A stretch of DNA of 64,000 bases. It comes from an uncultured Gammaproteobacteria bacterium. GTDB taxonomy: Bacteria > Pseudomonadota > Gammaproteobacteria > HK1. Shown one piece after another: positions 26,479 through 34,987 of the stretch (its first letter is position 1; each line of letters opens with the position of its first letter). The position numbers were made by a program, and so were the translations under genes. The notes beneath the pieces are model-generated. The model worked only from the letters and a program-made list of their open reading frames with translations, made no database searches and was not told the origin of the DNA. The DNA lies in NCBI GenBank assembly GCA_958295465.1, contig OY282353.1:806001-870000 (forward strand). Reading direction: 5' to 3'.

Positions 26479-26838
26479 TTACCATCCGCCACGCCCTGCT
26501 GCTGCGGCTCCACCTACCCCAGCCGTGGCTCCCACCGCCGCCACCCCGGCTCCCACTCCGACGCCCACCGCGACCGCAGCCCCTATCGTGGCAAAAATGC
26601 CACCGCCTGCGACTTGTTCCAGTTCGTCTTCGGTGAGATCCGCGAGGTCATCGAACCCGTCGTCGGTGATCTCTTTCCGGAAGGCCACCAGATCGTCCTT
26701 GGTCCAGTCCAGGCCCAGGCTCCCGGCGTGACGCATATGTTCCTCGATATCCGTTATTCCAATCGACTTCGCCGCGACGAGCAAATCCGGATCGGTTGCG
26801 CAACGACTCGCGTATTCCTTGAGATTCTCCAAGCTCAT
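26479..26838 (-). CDS. Nif11-type RiPP precursor peptide 2
   Basis: The gene encodes 119 residues and is a paralogue of the precursor at 21772. The leader (MSLENLKEYASRCATDPDL) ends LTEDELEQVAGG at residue 79. The 40-residue core starts GIFATIGAAVAVGVGVGAG, stays Ala/Val/Gly-rich and ends AAAAGRGGW. It keeps the AVAVGVGVG block and the RGGW tail of precursor 1 but differs in between and adds one Phe. I chose the ATG at 26838 because GGGAGG lies 8 nt upstream and the leader aligns from there; an open frame extends back to 26949. The gene has its own copy of the shared promoter. Confidence 0.9.
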   Translation of the reverse strand: MSLENLKEYASRCATDPDLLVAAKSIGITDIEEHMRHAGSLGLDWTKDDLVAFRKEITDDGFDDLADLTEDELEQVAGGGIFATIGAAVAVGVGVGAGVAAVGATAGVGGAAAAGRGGW

Positions 26839-26927
26839 GTCACCAGCCTCCCTCGTTTGAGTCCAGTCCACATCCGAGTCCAGTTTGAACTCGGAACCAA
26901 TCCTTCCCACAAAACCTGCTGCGTATC

Positions 26928-27028
26928 CATTATTCTCGTCAACGACCAACAGTCAATGAAACCATCGTCCCCAATCCTGTAGTTTCCGAATATCGCCCGA
27001 ACTACAGTTACGATTACCGGTCACTACA
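26928..27028 (-). promoter_or_regulatory. precursor promoter 2 with spaced repeats
   Basis: Read on the minus strand, TGTAGT (27028-27023) and TGTAGTT (27006-27000) are direct repeats 22 bp apart. AACTACA (26984-26978) completes the inverted repeat. The -35 box TTGACT (26956-26951) and a -10 box ATAATG (26933-26928) follow with a 17-bp spacer. The distance from inverted repeat to -35 box is 21 bp, identical to promoter 1. Confidence 0.65.
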
Positions 27029-27030
27029 AG

Positions 27031-28050
27031 TTACTGGTCCGATCGGCAAGGTCCTTCCTGCAGCAGTTTCCGCACCGAAAGCGCTTGACGCAATCGGAGG
27101 ATCTCGCCCCCCAGAGCGGCGCCGATCAAGTCGATCTGTTCGGGGCTGAAGGTCAGGGGCGTGTCACCGGCGCTGTCGGGCGTGGGGTCGATATCGGGCC
27201 GGTACCGCTCACCCTCGGACAGGTGCGCATTCACGCGCGCCAGCGTCGGAGCCAGTCGGTCGCACATGGCGCGCTGGCACTCCGGATCGGGGTAGATCCG
27301 GTCCGGCGACAGCTCGGGCAGCTCGACGCAGAGCGTATCGTGCACGAGAATCCGGCCGGCCCGGCCGATCTGCCGATTCAGCGCCACCTGCAAGGCCAGC
27401 TCCCCCCGGGTCATGCCGCGATTGATCGTCGGCGCGCTTGGCGGGGTCAGCGTCGTCGCCGACAGACCCAGCCAAGTCCGTAGCGGAGCCAGCATGTCAT
27501 GGCGATGCCGGTCGTAACTCAGGCAGGTCAGGCCGATGCCGTCGATCGGCATGAGCCTGTCGAGGAACCGCGCGACGAGCTCGGGCACGCTGTATTTTGC
27601 GAAGAACGCCTCGATCGGGCCGGTGCCGCCCGAAGTCTTCAGGTATTGCTGCCACAGCGAAGCCGCGTGGCCTACCGGATTGCGGATGAAGAGCAGGATC
27701 TCGATCCCGCCGAAGCCCGCGGCCCGCGCCGCCCGCAACAGCACGGCGGGGTCGTCGTGCTGCTGGGTGAGCTGGGGAAAGAACTGTTCGGAAGACAGCA
27801 CCGCCCCCGCCGGACCGGCGGCACGGGCGATCATCCGCAGGCGCAAATCCAGCTCGCCGGCCGGGCCGGTGGCCAGCCACAGACCGTTGCCCTGGCTGAT
27901 CTCGGCCCCTTGTTCGTTCCCGATGCCCTCGAGGATCGGATAGGCGAGGCCTGCTTGCGCGAGCGCGTCCGCGTTCTCGCGCAACGCCATCTGCAGCCAG
28001 GATGTGCCGGTCTTGTTGTGACCCACGTGCAGGTAGAGAATCGACTTCAT
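27031..28050 (-). CDS. sulfotransferase family protein
   Basis: The gene encodes 339 residues. The N-terminal LHVGHNKTGTSWLQMALREN is the PAPS 5'-phosphosulfate P-loop of sulfotransferases. LLFIRNPVGHAASLWQQYLK (about 128-147) is the 3'-phosphate binding segment with the conserved Arg and Ser. It would move sulfate from PAPS to a hydroxyl or amine. The mature cores contain few hydroxyls (three Thr in core 1), so the acceptor may be created by another tailoring step. It follows the flavoprotein gene by 43 bp in the same direction. Its N-terminal segment is copied at the C-terminus of the M16 peptidase. Confidence 0.75.
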   Translation of the reverse strand: MKSILYLHVGHNKTGTSWLQMALRENADALAQAGLAYPILEGIGNEQGAEISQGNGLWLATGPAGELDLRLRMIARAAGPAGAVLSSEQFFPQLTQQHDDPAVLLRAARAAGFGGIEILLFIRNPVGHAASLWQQYLKTSGGTGPIEAFFAKYSVPELVARFLDRLMPIDGIGLTCLSYDRHRHDMLAPLRTWLGLSATTLTPPSAPTINRGMTRGELALQVALNRQIGRAGRILVHDTLCVELPELSPDRIYPDPECQRAMCDRLAPTLARVNAHLSEGERYRPDIDPTPDSAGDTPLTFSPEQIDLIGAALGGEILRLRQALSVRKLLQEGPCRSDQ

Positions 28051-28093
28051 GGCGGCCGAGCCATCGGTGGCGGAGCTGCGGTGCGGATTGGCA

Positions 28094-30868
28094 TCAACCG
28101 TGAATCGCCGACCTGCTCGACGAATCCCCGCGCCGCTGTCCCATCACTCGCCCGGACCCGCGATCCCCCGGCAGTCGCCAGCCGCGTCCGTCCGGGGAGA
28201 CGCTCAAGGTGTTGCGGATTGCGGGCAGATCGGCCACCGGGACGATCCGCGGCGGCCCGTCGTAGAGGAGCTGATGCCGGTTGAAGGTCCGCATCGTGCG
28301 CCGGTTGCGAGCGGCATCGCGCGCGGGGTCGAGGCTCGGAGGCGCGGCGCGCTCCACGTTCAGCCCGCCTGACGCACCGCCGAGCTGATCCCGTTCGACC
28401 AGCACGCCGTTGCTGTTGCGCAAGAGCTCGTGTAGCGGCGGGACGTACTGGTCGCGCGAGCGGGTCATGTCGTAGAGCCCGCTCACGCCCGCATAGAAGA
28501 GGGCGTACTCCTGCCTGGCGCGGCTCTCGTACTCGTCCATCGCAAGCGGCTCGGGCGCCCGGCCGCGCAGTACCGCCTCGATCGACCGAGCGGCCAGCAA
28601 GGCGCCGTAAGTGGCCAGGTGCACCCCCGAGGACAGCATCGGATCGACGAAGCAGGCCGCATCGCCCACCTGAACCACTCCAGGCGCCCAGAACGCGTCG
28701 CTGGCATAGGAGTAGTCCGCGCACAGGCGCACCTCGTGATAAGGCGGCGCGGAGCTCGGCCGGGCCTCGGCCAGCAGCGCGGCGGTGCGCGGGCATTGCG
28801 CCAGCCAGGCGCTCAGCATGGTGCGCCGGTTCTTGCCCAGCGCACGCGCGCAACCCCGCGGGGCCACCACGCCGACGCTGGTGAGGGTGTCGGAGAGCGG
28901 AATGAACCAGACCCAGGCAGGGCCGTGCGCGGTATCGAGCGTCTCGAAGAGCACGGTGCCGTCGATCGGGGGATCCAGCCGCCCGGCGCCGTCCCAGTAG
29001 CCCCACACCGCCACCTTGCTGAAGAAACGCGACCAGGTTCGTGCATGCAGCTCGGGCAGGTTCAGCCGCCTCTGTCCGCTCGCGTCGGCGACGTACCGCG
29101 CCTGCACTCGATACCGGGCGCCGCTGTCGAGCGCCTCGACCTCGACCGCGCGCCCCTGCTCCGCATCGCCCTCCCCCACCGAGCGCACCGCTTCGCCCTC
29201 GTGCACCGCCACCCCCTTGGCCCTGGCGTTCGCCAGCAGGATCGCGTCGAAACGTTGCCGGTCGACGTTGAGCGCGGTGTGCCCGTCGAATATCAGGGTC
29301 CATGGATCGCCTGGGCGATCGCCCCAGTAGAAGGTGCCGCCGGGCTTGACGACGAAGCCCGCCTGCGCCATCTCGTCGGTGGCGCCGAGCAGGGGCACGA
29401 TCTGGCGCGGCGTGGCGGGGAGCAGCGATTCGCCGATCCGGTAACGCGGGGCGCGCTCGCGTTCGTACAGCGCCACTTCCAGACCGTTCTGAGCGCACAG
29501 CGTCGCCAGGGTCGCACCCGCCGGCCCGCCACCGATCACCGCAACGTCGACGTGCTTCATCCCCGGGCTTCCCCTCCCGTGCCGGGAGGCGCCTTGCACC
29601 CGGTTCGCGCCCGGGTCCCCGATCCCCACGGCGCGGCGAAACGCCGCACGGATCCGGCGCATCCGGGCGGCCCGCATCGGCGACGGCGCCCCTTCCCCAT
29701 GCACCTCGCCCGCGTTGATCCGCCCGTCGGGGTCGAACCTGGCCTTCAGCGCGCAAAAGCGCTGCCAGCGCTCCTCCCCCCAGTAGCTTCGGAAGTCGAC
29801 CGATCGGGTCAGGTTCTCTGCCTGGCAGTAGAGCGCCCAACCCCCGGCGACGATCCGTGCGACGAAATCCTGCTCGGCCTCCGCCAGCGCCGCATCGCCC
29901 GCGTCGGTCCCGACCCCCGCGCAGACGGCCATCACGCCCAAGGTCAGGAAATCTTCGTCGCGCGGGTACAGTAGCGGGGGGGTGGGGGCCTTGCGCCGCA
30001 CGAGATAGCGGAAACCGATCGGATGATCGTCCTGGAGCGGGCCGATCCAGCCGCCGGTGGGGCGCAGCGCGTCGCGGTGCGCACGGCTCCAGTCCCCGAT
30101 CGCCTGCCAGACGGCGTCTTCCTCGTCCACCGGCGCGAACGCGGTGAACCAGTACGTCCAGTCGACGCCTTGCGCCGGCGCCGCCGCGTCGGATTCGTTC
30201 GGATCGAACGGATTCGACACCGGGATCCGGCCGGCGCTGCCCACCGGCAACGCGTCGTCCACGCCCGGTTGCGGCACGAGGCGCAACGTCGCTTCGAGGA
30301 TCAGGCCGAACTGCCCCATGGAGGCGAACATCCAGGGAAAATCCTCGTCACCGGGGAGGACGTCGTGCACTCTGCCGCGCCCGTCGATGATCGTGAGCTT
30401 CACGGTTTGCGCCCAGAATCCGCCGTGTCGTTCGGACAGCGACACCGGGTCGAGCGCTTGCGGCGCCGTCGGTTTCCCGTGCTCACCCACCGGCACCCGC
30501 AGCCCCAGCCCGCCCGCGCTCGCGAAGCCGCCGACGGTGGGACCTGCCCAGCCGCCGTTGTAGACGGGGAGGCGCCAGCCCCGCGCGGCTACGAAGTCGC
30601 GGACGTCCCACAGGATCGCGCCGCCGCCGACGGTGATCAGGCCGGGAGCCTCGATGCGGTAGTGGTCGAGACCACGGGTGCACAGCAGCGTCTCGCCCGT
30701 GCGGGGCAGGGTGGCGCCGGACAGCCCGTGCCCGCTGCCTCGCACCCGCAGGGCGCGGCCTTCGGCCAGAGCGGTACGCCAACCCCGCGTCGCCGCGTCG
30801 ACGCCATCGGGCCGCAACACGGTGCAGTCGGCGCTGGAGACATGGAGCTTGCCGTAATCAGCTAGCAT
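28094..30868 (-). CDS. fusion of a berberine-bridge-type FAD oxidase and a halogenase-like FAD monooxygenase
   Basis: The gene encodes 924 residues. Residues 1 to about 425 form a PCMH-type FAD domain (RVRGSGHGLSGATLPRTGE, then VYNGGWAGPTVGGFASAGG and FDPDGRINAG). From about residue 437 a second FAD domain starts (VDVAVIGGGPAGATLATLC). It continues with FVVKPGGTFYWGD, holding the Lys typical of flavin-dependent halogenases, and AWVWFIPLSD, which fits their WxWxIP motif. The in-frame MKHVDVAV at the join suggests that two genes fused. The second half needs an FADH2 supply, which the first half might not provide. The conserved C-terminal Trp of both cores is a plausible halogenation or hydroxylation target, while oxidase chemistry could act on the backbone or a side chain. 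Confidence 0.8.
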   Translation of the reverse strand: MLADYGKLHVSSADCTVLRPDGVDAATRGWRTALAEGRALRVRGSGHGLSGATLPRTGETLLCTRGLDHYRIEAPGLITVGGGAILWDVRDFVAARGWRLPVYNGGWAGPTVGGFASAGGLGLRVPVGEHGKPTAPQALDPVSLSERHGGFWAQTVKLTIIDGRGRVHDVLPGDEDFPWMFASMGQFGLILEATLRLVPQPGVDDALPVGSAGRIPVSNPFDPNESDAAAPAQGVDWTYWFTAFAPVDEEDAVWQAIGDWSRAHRDALRPTGGWIGPLQDDHPIGFRYLVRRKAPTPPLLYPRDEDFLTLGVMAVCAGVGTDAGDAALAEAEQDFVARIVAGGWALYCQAENLTRSVDFRSYWGEERWQRFCALKARFDPDGRINAGEVHGEGAPSPMRAARMRRIRAAFRRAVGIGDPGANRVQGASRHGRGSPGMKHVDVAVIGGGPAGATLATLCAQNGLEVALYERERAPRYRIGESLLPATPRQIVPLLGATDEMAQAGFVVKPGGTFYWGDRPGDPWTLIFDGHTALNVDRQRFDAILLANARAKGVAVHEGEAVRSVGEGDAEQGRAVEVEALDSGARYRVQARYVADASGQRRLNLPELHARTWSRFFSKVAVWGYWDGAGRLDPPIDGTVLFETLDTAHGPAWVWFIPLSDTLTSVGVVAPRGCARALGKNRRTMLSAWLAQCPRTAALLAEARPSSAPPYHEVRLCADYSYASDAFWAPGVVQVGDAACFVDPMLSSGVHLATYGALLAARSIEAVLRGRAPEPLAMDEYESRARQEYALFYAGVSGLYDMTRSRDQYVPPLHELLRNSNGVLVERDQLGGASGGLNVERAAPPSLDPARDAARNRRTMRTFNRHQLLYDGPPRIVPVADLPAIRNTLSVSPDGRGWRLPGDRGSGRVMGQRRGDSSSRSAIHG

Positions 30869-30979
30869 CTATCGCCACGATCTGCTATTGAGAAGGATGC
30901 GCTGACTCCAGCCCGCATTGCTCACCAGCCCCCGGCTGCGGACGCGGATCCGGCGGGGGGCAGCTTCGTTCATGGGTGC

Positions 30980-31010
30980 ATTATAGTCCACGTCGATGCG
31001 ATATGAACAA
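30980..31010 (-). promoter_or_regulatory. possible promoter of the flavoprotein-sulfotransferase operon
   Basis: On the minus strand a TATAAT box (30985-30980) follows TTGTTC (31010-31005) with a 19-bp spacer, or TGTTCA with 18 bp. It lies 112 bp before the flavoprotein start and inside the remnant-bearing divergent region. Spacing is slightly long. Confidence 0.4.
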
Positions 31011-31044
31011 ACGCCGGAAACGTCCGACCGAGCTTCCCATACTG

Positions 31045-31173
31045 CATAGCAATCACGCCGGTCCTCCCGGTCCGCCCCCGCTGGACGGGCTGCCGGAGGG
31101 GTGGCTGGCGCGTGCGGCGGCCGGGATCCGCGGTTCGATCCGTGCCCGCGCACCGGAACGTCGCGGGCGGTGA
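31045..31173 (+). pseudogene. C-terminal remnant of a sulfotransferase domain
   Basis: Forty-odd codons read HSNHAGPPGPPPLDGLPEGW then LAR. This duplicates the end of the fused methyltransferase-sulfotransferase (HSNAGPPGPSPLDGLPEGW). Both copies stop with TGA followed by ACATG, and here that ATG is the start of tfuA. The remnant indicates that a sulfotransferase gene once preceded tfuA. Confidence 0.7.
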
Positions 31174-31175
31174 AC

Positions 31176-32504
31176 ATGGAGCGGACGGCTGGCCGCAAGC
31201 TCGTGTTTCTGGGCCCGTCGCTGGGGCTTGCAGAGGCACGCGGTCTCTGCCCTGACGCCGAATTCCTCCCTCCGATCCGCTTCGGCGATCTCTACGCCCT
31301 GAGCTGCGAACCACCGGGGCAGGTGCTGATCGTCGACGGGGTGTTCCATGACTCCACGCCGGTGTGGCAGCGCGAGATCCTTCAATTGCTCCAGACGGGC
31401 TGGCGGGTGCTGGGCGCTTCGTCCATGGGTGCATTGCGGGCGCTGGAGCTGGAGCCATACGGCATGATCGGGCTGGGCAGCGTCTTCGAGTGGTATCGGG
31501 CCGGCCGGATCGAGGGTGATGACGAGGTTGCCCTGTTGCATGGCACTGCCGATATGGACTACCTGCCGCTGACCCTGCCGTTGGTCGACGTGCGCCATGC
31601 TCTGGGCGGGCTCGAGACGCAGGGCGCGCTGGCTCCGACCCAGGTGTCCGGCATTCTCCGCGCGTTCAAACGCATGGGACACGAGGTGCGCACGCTCCGC
31701 GCGCTGCTGGCGCTGGTGCGGACCGAGGGCGCGGACGTCGCCGCAGTGCGGGATCGGCTCTCGGACAGGGCGCACAGTCTCAAGGCGCAGGATACACGCT
31801 TGGCGCTACGGGTTCTGGCAGGCCGGCTTCCGCTGCCCGCCGCCGGGGTGCGTTGGCCCGATCCGATTCCGCCCCCGGTAGAGCCCGAAGCCTTGTTCCA
31901 GCGCCGGATCTACCCGCTGGCCGGTCCGCCGCTTGAGATATCCGACGTACTGCGCACGATGGCGCAGCAGCCTGAACCGTGGCTCCGGCCCCAACGCGAA
32001 GGCAGTCGCCGCTGGTTCCTGTGCGATTGGGTTCGCGTCTCCGGACAGGGGCCGGACGCCGGCGAACGGCGCGCCTTCGCCCTGCGGCACGCAACCGGGC
32101 TGGCCCGGGCACTGGATGTCTCGCTCGCGCGATGGTGCGCCGCGTCGGCGGTGCGCGACGACGAGCTTGCGGAGTGGATGGCGGGTCTCGCCGTCGAGCA
32201 TTGGCTGACCGGGCAAACCGCGCGGGTGCTCGGGATCGCCCATCCACTGCAAGGGGACGAGCCGTCGCTGATCCCGTTGGTGCTGGTGGACTGGATGCGC
32301 CGTCATGGGGTCGAGGCGCCGCCCGAGCACCGCGCCAGCACCGGCCACATGGCCTCATGGCTGGTGGGGATGGGACCCGCGTTCTTCGGTGCGCCGGACT
32401 ACTTTCCCGACATCGCGTTGATCCGGACCGTGGCGGCAAATGGGCGCCTGGCGCGTTGGGGCCGGATCGCGCAGGCCCGAGCCCCATTGGACAAGACACC
32501 ATGA
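31176..32504 (+). CDS. TfuA-domain protein, YcaO partner
   Basis: The gene encodes 442 residues. The TfuA domain fills the first half: KLVFLGPSLGLAEARGL, FLPPIRFGDLYAL, IVDGVFHDSTPVWQREIL and GASSMGALRALELEPYGM. The second half (about 230-442) is helical and less conserved. TfuA partners of YcaO proteins stimulate backbone thioamidation, as in methyl-coenzyme M reductase and thiovarsolin-type RiPPs, or heterocyclisation. The ATG at 31176 is the second base group after the remnant's stop, and a clear Shine-Dalgarno is lacking. The stop overlaps the YcaO start (ATGA), so the two are co-translated. Confidence 0.85.
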   Translation: MERTAGRKLVFLGPSLGLAEARGLCPDAEFLPPIRFGDLYALSCEPPGQVLIVDGVFHDSTPVWQREILQLLQTGWRVLGASSMGALRALELEPYGMIGLGSVFEWYRAGRIEGDDEVALLHGTADMDYLPLTLPLVDVRHALGGLETQGALAPTQVSGILRAFKRMGHEVRTLRALLALVRTEGADVAAVRDRLSDRAHSLKAQDTRLALRVLAGRLPLPAAGVRWPDPIPPPVEPEALFQRRIYPLAGPPLEISDVLRTMAQQPEPWLRPQREGSRRWFLCDWVRVSGQGPDAGERRAFALRHATGLARALDVSLARWCAASAVRDDELAEWMAGLAVEHWLTGQTARVLGIAHPLQGDEPSLIPLVLVDWMRRHGVEAPPEHRASTGHMASWLVGMGPAFFGAPDYFPDIALIRTVAANGRLARWGRIAQARAPLDKTP

Positions 32505-33706
32505 ATGACGGCGCCATGAATGACGCTGCCTTTGCCGATGCGCTGGCGCACGAGGCGGCCAGGTTCCCGTTGCTGCGCGCCTGCCCCCCGGAACAGACTC
32601 TGGCCACCGTCGCACCCGCGCTGCCAGCCTGCGGAATCACGCGGGTGGCCTCGGTCACCCATCTCGACACGCTTGGTATCCCGACCTGGGTATCGGTGCG
32701 GCCCGGGGGGCAGGTGTTGCAGATCAGCAATGGCAAGGGGGTCACGAATGCCGCGGCGCAAGCCTCGGCGACGATGGAGGCCTGCGAGCTGTATCTGGCC
32801 GAGAACCCCGACCCCGCGCGGCTATGGCACGGCAGCATGGCCGGGCTCGCGAAGGCCGAGCCCGATGCGCGGATCGTTCCACCGGCGGAGCTTCCCGGCA
32901 GCCTCGAGTGCTACTTCACGCCCGACTTCATCGGCGAATGGACCTCCGGCACGGATATGGACACGGGCGACCGGGTGTGGGTCCCGTCGAGTGCGGTGTA
33001 TTTCTATCGCCGTCCGCTGTTGTTCGAAACCAGCTCCAACGGGCTGGCCTCGGGGAACACGCGGGCCGAGGCGCGGTTGCACGCCATGTACGAGTTGATC
33101 GAGCGCGACGCCATGTGCGCGGTGAGCGAGGGGGGACGGCTGAGGCTGCGCGACCGCGGGCAGAGGATCGACCCCGACAGCGTGACGTTTCCACTCGCTC
33201 GACTGATCCTCGACCGCTGGACGGCGGAGGGCGCTTCGGTGCTGCTGGTGGCGTTGCCGGCGGCGGTAGCCGTGTCCGTGATATGGGCGCTGTTTCTGGG
33301 CGAGCGATCGTTGTCGACAAGAACCCTCATGAATGGGGGGTTCGGCGCCCACGTCAATCCGGAAGTAGCGATTACGCGCGCGCTGACCGAAGCGGCGCAA
33401 GCGCGGCTCGCCAAGATCCACGGCGCTCGCGACGACCTTCGGCTCAAGCTGGGGGGGACCAGGGACGGCCGGCCCTATCGCGTGCTGAAGAGCCTCACCC
33501 CCGATACGAGTTGGAAGCAGATAGAGGAGCAGCCACGCCTCGACCTGCCGGATGCGCCCGAGGCCGTGGTGCCGCGGCTGGTGGATGCATTGATCCGCCG
33601 AGGCAGGGGTCCGGTGTACGGCTTTGATCTGAGCGACCCCGGGAAGCCTCTGTACTGTGCGCGCGTCATTGCCCCGCGCCTGGAATTCCGGAAGCAGTTG
33701 TTCTGA
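32501..33706 (+). CDS. YcaO-domain RiPP enzyme, copy 1
   Basis: The gene encodes 401 residues. ATP-binding YcaO blocks are present: SNGKGVTNAAAQASATMEAC (about 76-95), NGLASGNTRAEARLHAMYEL with IERDA (about 180-205) and the NPEVAITRALTEAAQARL helix near 300. YcaO enzymes phosphorylate a backbone amide O and then install azolines, amidines or, with TfuA and a sulfide source, thioamides. The chain ends RLEFRKQLF and lacks the PxPxP tail seen in azoline-forming cyclodehydratases. Neither precursor core contains Cys or Ser, and Gly is abundant, so thioamidation is the more likely chemistry. The start overlaps tfuA by 4 bp. Confidence 0.85.
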   Translation: MNDGAMNDAAFADALAHEAARFPLLRACPPEQTLATVAPALPACGITRVASVTHLDTLGIPTWVSVRPGGQVLQISNGKGVTNAAAQASATMEACELYLAENPDPARLWHGSMAGLAKAEPDARIVPPAELPGSLECYFTPDFIGEWTSGTDMDTGDRVWVPSSAVYFYRRPLLFETSSNGLASGNTRAEARLHAMYELIERDAMCAVSEGGRLRLRDRGQRIDPDSVTFPLARLILDRWTAEGASVLLVALPAAVAVSVIWALFLGERSLSTRTLMNGGFGAHVNPEVAITRALTEAAQARLAKIHGARDDLRLKLGGTRDGRPYRVLKSLTPDTSWKQIEEQPRLDLPDAPEAVVPRLVDALIRRGRGPVYGFDLSDPGKPLYCARVIAPRLEFRKQLF

Positions 33707-33796
33707 CCGGTCCCGGGCCCGGACGGCGCCGGCAAATGAGCGCTTGGCGCGTTGGGGCCGGATCGCGCAGGCCCGAGCCCCATTGGACAATGCGCC

Positions 33797-34987
33797 ATGA
33801 ATGACGCTGCCTTTGCCGATGCGCTGGCGCACGAGGCGGCCAGGCTCCCGTTGCTGCGCGCCTGCCCCCCGGAACAGACTCTGGCCACCGTCGCACCCGC
33901 GCTGCCAGCCTGCGGAATCACGCGGGTGGCCTCGGTCACCCATCTCGACACGCTTGGTATCCCGACCTGGGTATCGGTGCGGCCCGGGGGGCAGGTGTTG
34001 CAGATCAGCAATGGCAAGGGGGTCACGAATGCCGCGGCGCAAGCCTCGGCGACGATGGAGGCCTGCGAGCTGTATCTGGCCGAGAACCCCGACCCCGCGC
34101 GGCTGTGGCACGGCAGCATGGCCGGGCTCGCGAAGGCCGAGCCCGATGCGCGGATCGTTCCACCGGCGGAGCTTCCCGGCAGCATCGAGCGCTACTTCAC
34201 GCCCGACTTCATCGGCGAATGGACCTCCGGCACGGACATGGGCACGGGCGGCCGGGTGTGGGTCCCATCGAGTGCGGTGTATTTCTGTCGCCGTCCGCTG
34301 TTGTTCGAAACCAGCTCCAACGGGCTGGCCTCGGGGAACACGCGGGCCGAGGCGCGGTTGCACGCCATGTACGAGTTGATCGAGCGCGACGCCATATGCG
34401 CGCTGAGCGAGGGGGGACGGGTGAGGCTGCGCGACCGCGGGCAGAGGATCGACCCCGACAGCGTGACTTTTCCACTCGCTCGACTGATCCTCGACCACTG
34501 GGCGGCGGAGGGCGCTTGGGTGGTGCTGATGGCGTTGCCGGCGCCGGTAGCCGTGTCCGTGATATGGGCGGTGCTTGTGAGCGAGCAATCGTTGTCGCCA
34601 AGAACCTTCATGAGTGTGGGGTCCGGCGCCCATGTCAATCCGGAAGTAGCGCTTGCGCGCGCGCTGACCGAAGCGGCGCAAACGCGGCTCGCCAAGATCC
34701 ACGGCGCTCGCGACGACCTTCGGCTCAAGCTGGGGTTTGCCAAGGACAGCCGGCCCCATCGCGTGCTGAAGAGCCTCACCCCCGACACGAGTTGGAAACA
34801 GGTGGAGGAGCAGCCACGCCTCGACCTGCCGGATGCGCCCGAGGCCGTGGTGCCGCGGCTGGCGGATGCATTGATCCGCCGAGGCAGGGGTCCGGTGTAC
34901 GGCTTTGATCTGAGCGACCCCGGGAAGCCTCTGTACTGCGCGCGCATCATTGCCCCGCGCCTGGAATTCCGAAGGCAGTTGTTCTGA
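33797..34987 (+). CDS. YcaO-domain RiPP enzyme, copy 2
   Basis: The gene encodes 396 residues and is nearly identical to copy 1 outside a central stretch (roughly 225-295), where substitutions such as EGAWVVLMALPAPVA for EGASVLLVALPAAVA cluster. All ATP-binding blocks are kept. It starts at the inner ATG because the extra MNDGA codons of copy 1 are absent. A divergent central stretch with an intact nucleotide site suggests either specialisation for a different residue or precursor, or assembly of a heterodimer with TfuA. The gene sits in the second unit of the tandem duplication. Confidence 0.85.
   Translation: MNDAAFADALAHEAARLPLLRACPPEQTLATVAPALPACGITRVASVTHLDTLGIPTWVSVRPGGQVLQISNGKGVTNAAAQASATMEACELYLAENPDPARLWHGSMAGLAKAEPDARIVPPAELPGSIERYFTPDFIGEWTSGTDMGTGGRVWVPSSAVYFCRRPLLFETSSNGLASGNTRAEARLHAMYELIERDAICALSEGGRVRLRDRGQRIDPDSVTFPLARLILDHWAAEGAWVVLMALPAPVAVSVIWAVLVSEQSLSPRTFMSVGSGAHVNPEVALARALTEAAQTRLAKIHGARDDLRLKLGFAKDSRPHRVLKSLTPDTSWKQVEEQPRLDLPDAPEAVVPRLADALIRRGRGPVYGFDLSDPGKPLYCARIIAPRLEFRRQLF

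Noticed and set aside
26367..26636. 89-codon plus-strand frame with a good Shine-Dalgarno (GGGAGGGG) opposite precursor 2
   Set aside because: Most of it is the antisense of the precursor core; the first 40 codons show no family and the hairpin and precursor explain the region better.
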